From NCBI GenBank assembly GCA_963693365.1, contig CAVNZM010000009.1, positions 4,340,001 to 4,404,000 of the forward strand: a stretch of DNA of 64,000 nucleotides, given 5' to 3'. The stretch comes from Amoebidium appalachense. Taxonomy: Eukaryota; Ichthyosporea. Below are positions 41,881 to 52,504 of the stretch, in pieces (within the stretch, counting starts at the first letter, position 1; every line of letters starts with the position of its first letter). A program made the translations under genes and the position numbers. The notes beneath the pieces are model-generated. The model made no database searches and was not told the origin of the DNA. It was given only the letters and a program-made list of their open reading frames with translations.

Positions 41881-42190
41881 TTTCCATTCACTGTCTTCGT
41901 TTGCCTTGCATCGTTTCACTACTGTGCCTACCAGTATTTGTGTGTCCCAGCCCAGGCCGAACTTCTTGTAAGACCAACGTGTGGTGTCATCTGTGAAATC
42001 TTCCCCCTGAACCCCGTCAAATATGTATGCAAAACAAACAGACACGAGTTCCAGAATAAAGTGGCTCTATTGGGTCTAATGTTTCGGCCATGTTGGGCGC
42101 TCATCTTTCACATGAAACCCATGGCTTGTTGTGTTCGCGGACCAAGCAAGTTTCGTCCGTTTGATCATGAATCATGTTGTTGTCGAGCAT
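41881..42190 (-). CDS. Two-exon gene fragment of unknown function
   Basis: Minus-strand exon a (42190-42119, 24 codons) begins MLDNNMIHDQTDETCLV and ends at CCATGG|GTTTCA. Exon b (42006-41881, 42 codons) follows a TTGACGGGGTTCAG acceptor, reads GEDFTDDTTRWSYKKFGLGW then TQILVGTVVKRC, and ends at GGAAA|GTAAAG. Both junctions are phase 0. Just past the second donor the sense strand has poly-C, the pattern seen in the ABCC introns. The W..KKF..GW....VGTVV spacing recalls small chromo/Tudor-type barrels, but that is only an impression. Downstream exons are not identified. The hAT element at 42254 begins only 63 bases before the ATG. Confidence 0.45.
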
Positions 42191-42253
42191 GAATTCAAAA
42201 ACTTGCAACAGCGTCGGCAACCAATAAAAGCTAGGGAAAGCCTTGTTAGTTAC

Positions 42254-42346
42254 CAGGGTTCGAAGTTACGAAAAAAAAATCGGAATTTCCGATATTTGAA
42301 TACACAGTTCCGAAAATCGTCCCGGCCGAATCGGAACGCCCGAGAG

Positions 42347-42394
<48 letters not shown>

Positions 42395-43326
42395 GGGAAG
42401 CTTCTCATGACTTCGCAGGTCTCATCATACACGGGGCATATACCACCCACACAAGCTGCACACGTACGTACGTGTCTCCCTGTCCCTGTAGAATGTTCAA
42501 TGGCAGACCCTGACTGCAGCGCCAGCCTAGCACATGTATGTACATGTTGTCACACCAAACTGATTTATGCACGCACCCACGCGCGCGCGCACACACACAC
42601 ACCCATACACACACGCACACATTCACACACACACAGCCGTGACACCACATATGCATCATAGCCATGCATGGCCACATGAACATACAATGCATATGCCTGC
42701 GCATGTATATATATAGGCCGGCCTCCACTTCAAAACTTCCCCCCCCCAGAAATCGAACCCCATTCCCCCCTCATCCGCTGCCCACCGCTCCCTCCAACAG
42801 TGCTGCCCCTCCTTCTCCCCACCGCCGCTCCGGCCTCACCCCCCCCCCCCCCCCTCACCCCCCCCCCCCCCTCTCAGGCGGATCCCCCCCCCCCCCCCCT
42901 ACTAGTACTCCCCCCCCCCCCCCTTCCCCCCCAGGAAGGCCCTAAACATGGAATGGATCTAGATGCTCAGAGTCGACGGCCACCAGGTGCAGGTGCCACG
43001 TGTATCACGACCCCAGTGGCACGCGTCTTAAATGGCAGGCAATACACACACTGTGCACCACTGTGTTCCGTTCAAAAACACACATGCACATACATACACA
43101 GCCGTGACACCACACATGTGACCTAGGCTAGTACACGTGCACAGGCACATACTATCTCAGATCATGATAACTGTATTACAAACGTGCACATGCATCCACC
43201 CTGTACAATCACATGCTATGCACCCACCCACCCACACACACACAAACAAACACACACACACACACACACACACTTACACTGCACACACACACCATGTACA
43301 CGGCGCACGCACACACACCCCGTGGC

Positions 43327-43361
<35 letters not shown>

Positions 43362-45415
43362 CACAAGAAACCGTTGGTACAAACACCTACACCCACACTG
43401 GCATGTACACACACATACACAAACACGCACACCCTGCATACATACACACCACACTGCACACACACACACATACATACACCGTACACTACATATTACATAC
43501 ACACACACCATAACCGTTGACACAAAACACACACACACATGCACACAATTTCATGCACACACACACACACAAACACACACACATACACACACACACACAC
43601 GTGCACATGTACGCACATATGCACACAACATAGACACACACACACCGATTACCGCTGACACAAAGTGGCACACACCCACACCTGTACACATACACACAGA
43701 CACACGCACCGTGCATACATACCCACCACACACACACACACACAATTGCAAAGAAAAATACTCACACACACACAAACACAAACACAACCACCCAGCGTAA
43801 TTTTCTTTCCCCCTCCCCTCCCCCCCCCCTCTCCCCCCCCCCCCCAAACATTCGATTTCTGCCTGAGCTTCCCATGTTGCTGCCTCAACTCACCCCCCCC
43901 CCCCCCCCCCCCCTCCCTAGGCCTCCCCTCCCCTCCCCCAGAATTTTTAAATAATACCAAGGGACACTACTTGACGGTTACTAGGTGCTGGTGTTTTGTC
44001 AGAGATCCAACTTATTTGAAAGGGTTGGCAACATACTGTAACATTGTGCACCCTGTTCCAGTCAAAAGCCAGGAAATCTGCCAGAGCCTTCTTTTGGGCT
44101 GCTGCCTCGGCCACCTGGGCCTTTTCCAGCTGCTCCTTGGCCCCTTCTACAGTCAACCCTTTCAGTTTGCCCTCTCTAACAGTCTTAGCCATTTCTTTCT
44201 GAAACTTAAGCATGCAGCTTTCACGTGCTTCACATCTGCCTCTATATCCGGCCCATTCATGGCTATCATGAGCTGATTGTGCACTGTCTGTGTTGTCATA
44301 CGTGCTTCAAGTGAGAGAAGTCTTAATGATATTCACACCAGAGAAGCCACGTTCACTTGTTGCATTACTAATTGGGATTATTTTCACAATGTTAACCAAC
44401 TCAAGTACAGCAGCACAATATGATTGCAAAGTTTCTATCTTACCGAGATCGGCCCATGCCTCGTTCAGAGACCTATATCCAACAGGTACATTTTCTACTT
44501 TAACCTCAAGGAGATGCCGGTGCTCAAAGATAATTTGTTTGGCACGTGGCCACTGATCTATCACATCTTCGGCGGCAATTGGGGGTATATAATTCGTTCC
44601 GCCCACTGTTTTAACAGACCCATAGAACCCAGCGAGCACTCTAATCTTGTCGTTTCTGTATGCTTCGAGGCTGCTTTTGGTAATGGGGAACTTCGATGGA
44701 ACAAACACGTCCATAGCCTCAGTGCACTCGTCCGAGGGGAATCGGTTTTGCAAGCACTCATTGATAACTTGCACGTATTTGTACATGTGATCCGAGACAA
44801 TCGAGTAAACATCCTGCATCGTTTGCATGGGAGGTATGTGCATCGGGTGTTCTTTGTACACTACTTTGTTTTGGCAAATGGTAGCCTTGCAAAACGTCAT
44901 AAGGTTGGCACCCCCCTCCGTTCCGTACGTGGTATTGCGACCAAAATACTGTTCTTCGAGCGTCAAATAAAAGGAAATGCGTGCACTGGGAAAAAATAAG
45001 GCCACGGACACAGTGACACACACAGGAACTAGATACATATGCACACATAGTATATATCCTCATATACACTGGCACTGCCGCACATATGTGTAAGAGGACG
45101 TGACCGTACGTATATACGTAGACAAAATGTATATATATATTGTGCATTAATGCACTTCATATTTCCCTTTTATTCCTTCAAAGCTTCAACTGCCAACCAG
45201 GAAGGCCTCTAATAACCACAGGGGTTTTTGAGTATATGCATTATAATTACATTTTGATGCAATATAGGCACAAATAAGCATGCCCTAGTTTACTGATGCG
45301 CGACGATTACGATTTTTGGTGGGCCTGCTCCGACGGAGCATTCCGATTTTCGAAGAGGTTTTCCGAAACGGGATTTCGACTTCCGTTAATGGGCTCCACC
45401 GTCCTTCGAACCCTG
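42254..45415 (-). mobile_element. hAT-superfamily DNA transposon with TIRs and 8-bp target duplication
   Basis: The ends are 12-bp terminal inverted repeats: CAGGGTTCGAAG at 42254-42265 and CTTCGAACCCTG at 45404-45415. Outside them is an exact 8-bp direct duplication, TTAGTTAC, at 42246-42253 and 45416-45423. CAGGG ends and 8-bp duplications are diagnostic of hAT. The interior (3162 bp in all) holds poly-C, long (CA)n arrays (43215-43800) and, near the right end, a broken hAT transposase on the minus strand. With no intact transposase it is non-autonomous. Confidence 0.92.
43947..45044 (-). pseudogene. hAT transposase remnant, C-terminal part, frameshifted
   Basis: Minus-strand frame 45044-44307 encodes the C-terminal catalytic and dimerisation region. 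The hallmark hAT dimerisation motif PISNATSERGFS lies just before an early TGA (44307-44309). After a one-base frame change the sequence continues as SLEARMTTQTVHNQL and AMNGPDIEADVKHVK. After a second shift it continues as MLKFQKEMAKTVREG in a helical, Ala/Glu/Lys-rich tail ending near 43947. The type is that of ZNF862-like hATs. The N-terminal zinc finger and first catalytic Asp region are not found. At least two frameshifts make it inactive. Confidence 0.85.
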
Positions 45416-45543
45416 TTAGTTACCGTACCAAAGACAAAAAAGGTGTAAACTTATGTTTTCTTACTGGCTGTACAAAAAAAAGCGGGCTCCTGGGCCCCAA
45501 TAGCTCGCGGTATCCTTCCGAAACAAGCATTCCTAAAGTACTG

Positions 45544-45580
45544 CGATCGGAGTACTTATGGCCGCTAAGTACTCCGATCG
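45544..45580. other. 15-bp perfect hairpin arms with 7-base loop
   Basis: CGATCGGAGTACTTA (45544-45558) and TAAGTACTCCGATCG (45566-45580) are exact reverse complements around TGGCCGC. Outside them TCCGAAA and TTTCGGA continue a weaker pairing. It lies about 130 bases right of the hAT element. Confidence 0.8.
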
Positions 45581-45704
45581 ATCAGAGTACATTTCGGATG
45601 CATCAACATACCCACATTAATCCAGGTGTAGCACTGCTATAGCTATCGGTCAACCCTCAGGGCCCCTCATATCGACGTGTTAAATATTGAAATTACTCTT
45701 ACAA

Positions 45705-46697
<993 letters not shown>

Positions 46698-46716
46698 GGA
46701 AAAGAAAGACATCACA

Positions 46717-46798
46717 CATCGATTCAGTCGCACACATCGATTCAGTCGCACACATCGATTCAGTCGCACACATCGATTCAGTCGCACACATCGATTCA
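46717..46798 (+). repeat. 18-bp tandem repeat upstream of the LINE
   Basis: Four full units and a partial one of CATCGATTCAGTCGCACA, beginning about 20 bases after a poly-A run and ending about 105 bases before the ORF1 start. Its position fits a repeated promoter or 5' UTR monomer of the LINE, as known for some L1-type elements. Confidence 0.85.
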
Positions 46799-46903
46799 AA
46801 TGTCGCTCTTTATTATCTGCTAATAAATAGTATCCTTCGCGCATCCACCCCTAAACCAGGCCATCCGTGGCCCTAAGGGCCGGGGAACACCCCCATCCAT
46901 GTC

Positions 46904-48088
46904 ATGGCACATGCCTATAATCGTTTCAGAACCTCTTTCAAAGTTCCATCTACACCCATCACACATGTGCGACCATTAAAACGTCCAGCAGATACACCTA
47001 CCACAGATGCACAACCAGAAAAACATCGCCTTAGACTAAGCGCAACACCTATTTACAATACACTACCCATTCAGAATAACACCACACCACTCCGTAGAAA
47101 CACAATAACAACCATGCCGAAACTTTCGGTTGATACAGTACTGGCAGAACTTGCCCTCGTTAAGAAACAGCTAAATGAGCTGTTACCACTCAAGAACATG
47201 ATAGAAAAACTCCAAACAGAAAATACCCAACTCAAGCTCACCATTGATTCACTCACAGCCCAGCTAAACATTAGTGGATCGCAAAACCCCAAAACTCATG
47301 AGCAAACATCTCGCGACGGAGACATTTCCACCCCAACACAAAACAACACAGGACCGGAAGCACAGCTCCCGGCAGAGTTCCTAGAATATGCGAACTCTCG
47401 TAAAACACCCGAGCTCCGCCAAATTGCCAAGGAAACATATGCCAGCATTCTTGCAGGCAACGAGTACCGCCGCAACTCCCCTCCCAAACCGCCGGCTAAG
47501 GGGAACACCCAAGCAAACGGTAACATCAACATCCCACCCAAATACGAGAGGGTGTATTTCAAAGTCAAGCACGGCAGACGCCCACACAGGGCCATGTGGT
47601 CCATCTTCAAGGCTCTCGGCTTCCGGTGCTCTCGCATCCTTTGTCTGTCCTTCATTGGATACGATGTGCTGGAAGTAGCAGTACGGGGCGACTATAACCG
47701 TGCGTTCATCCGTGACGCGACAAAGGGGTGTGGAAGCTTCTTCACCCACCTCCCAAGCTACGACCCATGCGCGCCGGAAAACATTCAGAAAGCAGACAAA
47801 GAACGTAAAGTGTCTGCTAAGAATGCGTGCGCCACACGTTGTCGTGTACGCATCAGCAAGGCAAAAGAGTTCCTCGCAAAGTTGGAAAACGATGCTACGA
47901 GCGTGATAGACACGGACACGAAGGAACCAATGTTTTCTGGTGAGAAACTGCTCGAGCGCAAACGCCGATGCGAGATGGAAATCGAGCTCTTCTGCGAACT
48001 GTTCGCGCTGGCGGAAGGTCGTGCATACGACCCCGTAAGCGACAAGTGGGAACCAACCCCACAGGTGTCGGACCAAACCGATGCCTAA
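46904..48088 (+). CDS. LINE ORF1 protein (394 aa)
   Basis: A nucleic-acid chaperone-type ORF1, by its position upstream of ORF2. The N-terminal 65 residues are Thr/Pro-rich and basic. From about residue 72 a coiled coil with heptad leucines (VLAELALVKKQLNELLPLKN, then MIEKLQTENTQL) suggests oligomerisation. The C-terminal half (about 225-380) is a basic folded domain with FKVKHGRRPHRAMW and many Lys/Arg. No CCHC zinc knuckle is seen. The ATG at 46904 is the first of the open frame. The stop TAA (48086-48088) overlaps the ORF2 start by 8 bases. Confidence 0.85.
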   Translation: MAHAYNRFRTSFKVPSTPITHVRPLKRPADTPTTDAQPEKHRLRLSATPIYNTLPIQNNTTPLRRNTITTMPKLSVDTVLAELALVKKQLNELLPLKNMIEKLQTENTQLKLTIDSLTAQLNISGSQNPKTHEQTSRDGDISTPTQNNTGPEAQLPAEFLEYANSRKTPELRQIAKETYASILAGNEYRRNSPPKPPAKGNTQANGNINIPPKYERVYFKVKHGRRPHRAMWSIFKALGFRCSRILCLSFIGYDVLEVAVRGDYNRAFIRDATKGCGSFFTHLPSYDPCAPENIQKADKERKVSAKNACATRCRVRISKAKEFLAKLENDATSVIDTDTKEPMFSGEKLLERKRRCEMEIELFCELFALAEGRAYDPVSDKWEPTPQVSDQTDA

Positions 48089-51000
48089 TTTATCCTTCTT
48101 CTTCTGGAATGCTCGGACACTGGGCCCCCAAAAGGGCCTCCCCCCCGGGACACTCGACGATAAAATCAGCTACATACAACAACAGACAAACAACCACACG
48201 TTTACAGTGATTTGCGAAACACAGTTTAAAAACCACCACAAATTCAACTCTACATTGGTCGACACATCCACACACCCCGGTTACGCGAAAAACCGAGGCA
48301 TTATTGTACTTGCCGCACCACACGTGAGAGTGAAGTGCAAACCGGTAGCAAAAACGGAATTCTCGGTTTCTATAGAGTTTCTTTCTAATGTTTTTACTTT
48401 TGCATATTACCCACCATCTATGTCGGTTGTCGAATTGACTCACGAGTTGTCACAGTTACCAATGTCCACTGTTATTTTAGGTGATTTTAACACGCGACTC
48501 CACCACACAGACACACTGCAAGTGAGTGTCGGGTACCCATCTAAGCCCCCGGAGCGTGCTATCCCTTTAGCAAGGTATGTCCAAAGTCACACTTTGCGGT
48601 TCCCTCAAATATCCCATGCCCACAACACCGACTGGGGAGTGGCCTTTTGGCCATCAACCATGTCAAAACTCTCTCTCCCTCCTAACCTCTCTAGGTCATC
48701 TGACCACTCTCCTATCCTTTTCCTACCTAAGATCTCCCTTGATCTGCTCCCCCCTCCCCCTCCCACCTTTCGCCTCCGTCTATCCCAGCTTAAGTCACAG
48801 TGGGGTAGAGTTGATGTATGTGTATGCTATGCTACGAAACACCCTATATATATGCGCCTATTAGAATCTGCACAAGCCAGGCCAGATTCACATCTCGTAC
48901 TAGATACATGCACTAACTTTATTGTTGATGATTTGATAGATCTCGGTGATTATGCTGGCGGTGGTAGGAAGGAATATCCCGATGCTCTCTTGTTACCAAA
49001 CACCACTCCCGCTAGACTAGGTGAACCCCTGTCTCAAAAGGAAAGCTTGCGCCGGCTTGCTAGTATGAATCGATTTGGCCCCCCTGCTCGTATTATTGGT
49101 GATACCACTGGAGACCCCCTCATAGACTCTGATAAGTATTTCTCGGAACTGTTTAAAGATAGGACCCCCGCTCAGAAACCTATTGTGTGGCCTGTAGACC
49201 CATCTATCCCCATAGAATCGATCCTCCCCTTTTTCAGTCCCGATGCCATATGGTCTGTGATATCTAGTTATAGCTCTAGTAAGTCTTGTGGACCTGATGG
49301 ACTCCCTGCTGGGTTTCTTAAAATCCTTGTTCCCTCCTACCCACAAAAGGAAAGTGATCGTGCTATTAAACCTGATCTTACTATCATGTTAAGCTCTCTC
49401 TTTTCTTGGTGTGTTAAATGTGGACATGTCCCGTCATCTTGGTTAGATACCTTAGTGATCCCCATAGTTAAGAAGGACTCTGAGGGCCCCATATCATCCT
49501 TTCGCCCCATTACACTAACCCAGGTTGTTCGTAGATTCTTTGAAGCTTGCTTACTTAGGTTATTTGCACATCACCCTAGGTTTCAATCTATTCTTCACAT
49601 ACACCCATGCCAATCCGCGTTTCGTAAAAACAATTCATGTTATGTTCAAATAATGGCACTGCACGATTCTATGCAAGTTGGTGCACAATATGTTGGCTTT
49701 ATTGATTGGAAAACTGCTTACGATTCTGTCTCCCCTGGTCTCCTATGGGAAAAGCTTGCTGCACGGGGTGTACCACACTGCATTGGTGTTCTGTTAGAAG
49801 CACTCTTGTCTCAAACCTATGGTAGAGCTGTGGTTAATGGGCATCTTTCATATGGTTTTGCTCGTACTAGAGGTCTCTTGCAGGGTTCATTGCTTAGCCC
49901 CTTTTTGTTTAACCTATTTATAGATGATTTGGCTGTCAAGATTTACGCCGAAAACGATGACCCTATTAATAACTTTCCGCCTGCACTTCTCTATGCTGAT
50001 GATCTGTCCCTCCTTGCCCGTACCCCTAGACGCCTGCAAAGATTGTTCGATGTAGTGTCAGAGTGGTGCAAGGCAAACCTTATGATCCTTAACATAGACA
50101 AATGTGGTGTTCTTGTACCTGATATAGCTAACAATTTACACACATTTACATTATCATCTAAACCTGTACCTATAGTTCCAGAATACAAATATCTTGGTGT
50201 TCCGGTTGATTCTGTTGGTGTTATGTTTCCCCATATGGTCGAAAAGAGGGTAGAGTTGGCTCGTAAGCGGTTAGCTTTCTTCTCGGCTAATATTTTTAAA
50301 GACACACCCCTCCATCCTTCTATTAGACTTACATTTATTCGCACTTTTGTCTTCCCGGCATGTGAATATGGTTTACCCCTTCTCGCCGCTTGGATCAAGA
50401 AAGAGAGAACTAGAGCGCTTAAACCCTTGGCAAATTTCCTTGAAGCAGAAGTTGCCTCCTTTCTATCTAACAACTGTTGTAAACCTGGGCCTGTAACGCT
50501 CTCGATATATGGTCTGGTCCCAATAGCTGCTAGAGTATCCTATCTCGCGCTGAAATTCAATAAGCACATAAGCCGCTTAAAGAAGTATTTGCCCTCCCAC
50601 CCTCTCTTCTCTATCCGACCTGTCCCCTCCTCACCTCTCCCCTCTTTCCTCCCCTCTCTCTCCCCTTCTCCCCTGGGCACAAATACAAATAAACCCCGCA
50701 ATAGTGTGTGTGTGACTTTGGACTGCCACTTACTTATTAAACATGTACACAATCACAAGATAATCACGCAATATAACAAATGGAAAAAGATACCACACGA
50801 CACTAGACCCGATGAAAGCATACACCTTGAAAAACTAAGCCTTATGTCTCGTTTTATATATACTGACCGCCTCAACCATATTGCCAAATATGGCACTCGC
50901 AAGTGTATAACACCTAAATACATATTACCTTCCTGTAGAACTGGTCTTTCTCTAGCTGATGGTATTATTGATCAATTACCACGCTTTTACTGTACACGTG

Positions 51001-51275
51001 CTATACAGTGGAGATCTAATAAGTATAAGGTGGCATCATTTGCATGCCCAAACAACACACACACACACCAGTTTAACCGGTCATGTATCGCCAAATGTAG
51101 TTTGATAGACCACATAATACCGCAACACACACACGTCACATTCACAACAGACACCCAGAAAGATAGCCTACCTGTAAATTACAACATCCTTGATTTTATA
51201 CTAAACACGCGTAACTACGACCTGTTTATTAGATGTATTGATTGGCTTGAGAAACACATCACTACAAAATTATAG
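48081..51275 (+). CDS. LINE ORF2: APE-type endonuclease and reverse transcriptase (1064 aa)
   Basis: Carries out target-primed reverse transcription. The endonuclease occupies about residues 1-240: WNARTLG at the start, CETQ with a candidate catalytic Glu, GDFNTR at about 134-139 and SDHSP at 207-211. The RT spans about 400-720: SCGPDGLPAGFL, FRPITLTQVV, FIDWKTAYDS, GLLQGSLLSPFLFNLFIDDL and YADD at 638-641, then KYLGVPV. A Pro/Ser-rich stretch and a Cys/His-containing C terminus follow. The whole frame is uninterrupted. ATG 48081-48083 overlaps the ORF1 stop (ATGCCTAA), which suggests coupled termination-reinitiation. Confidence 0.95.
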   Translation: MPNLSFFFWNARTLGPQKGLPPGTLDDKISYIQQQTNNHTFTVICETQFKNHHKFNSTLVDTSTHPGYAKNRGIIVLAAPHVRVKCKPVAKTEFSVSIEFLSNVFTFAYYPPSMSVVELTHELSQLPMSTVILGDFNTRLHHTDTLQVSVGYPSKPPERAIPLARYVQSHTLRFPQISHAHNTDWGVAFWPSTMSKLSLPPNLSRSSDHSPILFLPKISLDLLPPPPPTFRLRLSQLKSQWGRVDVCVCYATKHPIYMRLLESAQARPDSHLVLDTCTNFIVDDLIDLGDYAGGGRKEYPDALLLPNTTPARLGEPLSQKESLRRLASMNRFGPPARIIGDTTGDPLIDSDKYFSELFKDRTPAQKPIVWPVDPSIPIESILPFFSPDAIWSVISSYSSSKSCGPDGLPAGFLKILVPSYPQKESDRAIKPDLTIMLSSLFSWCVKCGHVPSSWLDTLVIPIVKKDSEGPISSFRPITLTQVVRRFFEACLLRLFAHHPRFQSILHIHPCQSAFRKNNSCYVQIMALHDSMQVGAQYVGFIDWKTAYDSVSPGLLWEKLAARGVPHCIGVLLEALLSQTYGRAVVNGHLSYGFARTRGLLQGSLLSPFLFNLFIDDLAVKIYAENDDPINNFPPALLYADDLSLLARTPRRLQRLFDVVSEWCKANLMILNIDKCGVLVPDIANNLHTFTLSSKPVPIVPEYKYLGVPVDSVGVMFPHMVEKRVELARKRLAFFSANIFKDTPLHPSIRLTFIRTFVFPACEYGLPLLAAWIKKERTRALKPLANFLEAEVASFLSNNCCKPGPVTLSIYGLVPIAARVSYLALKFNKHISRLKKYLPSHPLFSIRPVPSSPLPSFLPSLSPSPLGTNTNKPRNSVCVTLDCHLLIKHVHNHKIITQYNKWKKIPHDTRPDESIHLEKLSLMSRFIYTDRLNHIAKYGTRKCITPKYILPSCRTGLSLADGIIDQLPRFYCTRAIQWRSNKYKVASFACPNNTHTHQFNRSCIAKCSLIDHIIPQHTHVTFTTDTQKDSLPVNYNILDFILNTRNYDLFIRCIDWLEKHITTKL

Positions 51276-51295
51276 CGCACGCGCACACACACACA

Positions 51296-51354
<59 letters not shown>

Positions 51355-51386
51355 CCAGCTGATACCGAGTGTCCCGAGGGGAGCCC

Positions 51387-51428
<42 letters not shown>

Positions 51429-51623
51429 GGGGAACCCCAACTAATTGATTTCTCCTTGTAGTCTTTATGGTGTCTCGTAGAGAAAGTAAACCCTGATATA
51501 TAGTCACCACCCGACATCTATGTACGTGATCATGATATACCGCTGAGGGGATATTCCGAGCAAACCCCCCCCCCCCCATACCTGAGACTGGTTCTCTTTG
51601 CCTCGAGTAAACAGCGTAAACCC
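51276..51623 (+). repeat. LINE copy B 3' UTR and shared flank
   Basis: (CA)n at about 51285-51352, a unique block, poly-A at about 51391-51427, then the same sequence as 2101-2299. Homology with copy A stops after TAAACCCC. Confidence 0.8.
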
Positions 51624-51678
51624 CCAGAAAGACATGCTAATACACACACGCACTGAGGCTCACGCACGCGAAAGGGCG

Positions 51679-51759
<81 letters not shown>

Positions 51760-51815
51760 GGAAAAGGAAAAGAAAAACATGCTAATACACACGCGCTGAG
51801 GCTCACGCACGCGCA

Positions 51816-51897
<82 letters not shown>

Positions 51898-51904
51898 GCA
51901 CACA

Positions 51905-51942
<38 letters not shown>

Positions 51943-52125
51943 AACACACACGCACACACACACACACCTTGAAGTTCTGGTAAGTTCTTTCTTTCTTTCT
52001 GTTACACTTTTTTTCTTTCTTTCACTTTCTTTCTTGTTTGCATTCTTTCTTTCTTTCTTTCTTTCTCTCGCCCTCCCGCCCTCCCTCCCTCCCTCCCTCC
52101 CTCCCTCCCTCCCTCCATCCCTCCC

Positions 52126-52161
<36 letters not shown>

Positions 52162-52200
52162 TTATATATATATATATATATATATACACCATACATTTTC
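51624..52200. repeat. (CA)n arrays with a duplicated 40-bp module, then (TTTC)n, (CCCT)n, (CT)n, (TA)n
   Basis: The module GACATGCTAATACACAC to GAGGCTCACGCACGCG occurs at about 51629-51670 and 51776-51815, each time followed by (CA)n. From 51981 the sequence is a run of T/C repeats ending in (TA)n at about 52163-52186. No gene is seen. Confidence 0.85.
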
Positions 52201-52504
52201 CGGTTATATATGGGGGAGGCCATTTAATGCTACCTATTAAACTGTAGATTAAGTTGATTAGTTTTTTGATTGGATCGCATTAATTTTGTCATAGTTCGAA
52301 TTGATTAGTTCAGCGGTGATACCCTGGGTGCCACGGACCTTCAGATTGCTAATATATGTACAAATTAAATTGTTTTACGTCCAGCAACCTGAAACGTTCT
52401 TCAGCAAGCACGAGCGTCAATGTATGTTACGTAACTCAGCACACATATGTAACACAACTGTGTATACGTACGTGCAGAAGGTGTATTTCGTTCGCTTTTC
52501 GCAA

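Larger units (their letters stand above)
46904..51623 (+). mobile_element. Full-length two-ORF LINE (non-LTR retrotransposon), copy B
   Basis: ORF1 and ORF2 are both intact, followed by (CA)n, a unique segment, poly-A and about 190 more bases shared with copy A. The 5' end is uncertain and may include the 18-bp tandem repeat from 46717. Both ORFs are open and copy A is nearly identical, so this is a young and potentially active family. An APE-type endonuclease plus YADD reverse transcriptase place it among endonuclease-encoding LINEs; the clade is not determined. Confidence 0.9.

Noticed and set aside
42748-42790. GGTTCGATTTC (minus strand) as a tRNA T-arm or SINE B box
   Set aside because: No acceptor stem, D-arm or A box could be placed; the surroundings are poly-C.
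47071-48076. Minus-strand frames over LINE ORF1
   Set aside because: Antisense shadows of ORF1, which has coiled-coil structure and the correct position.
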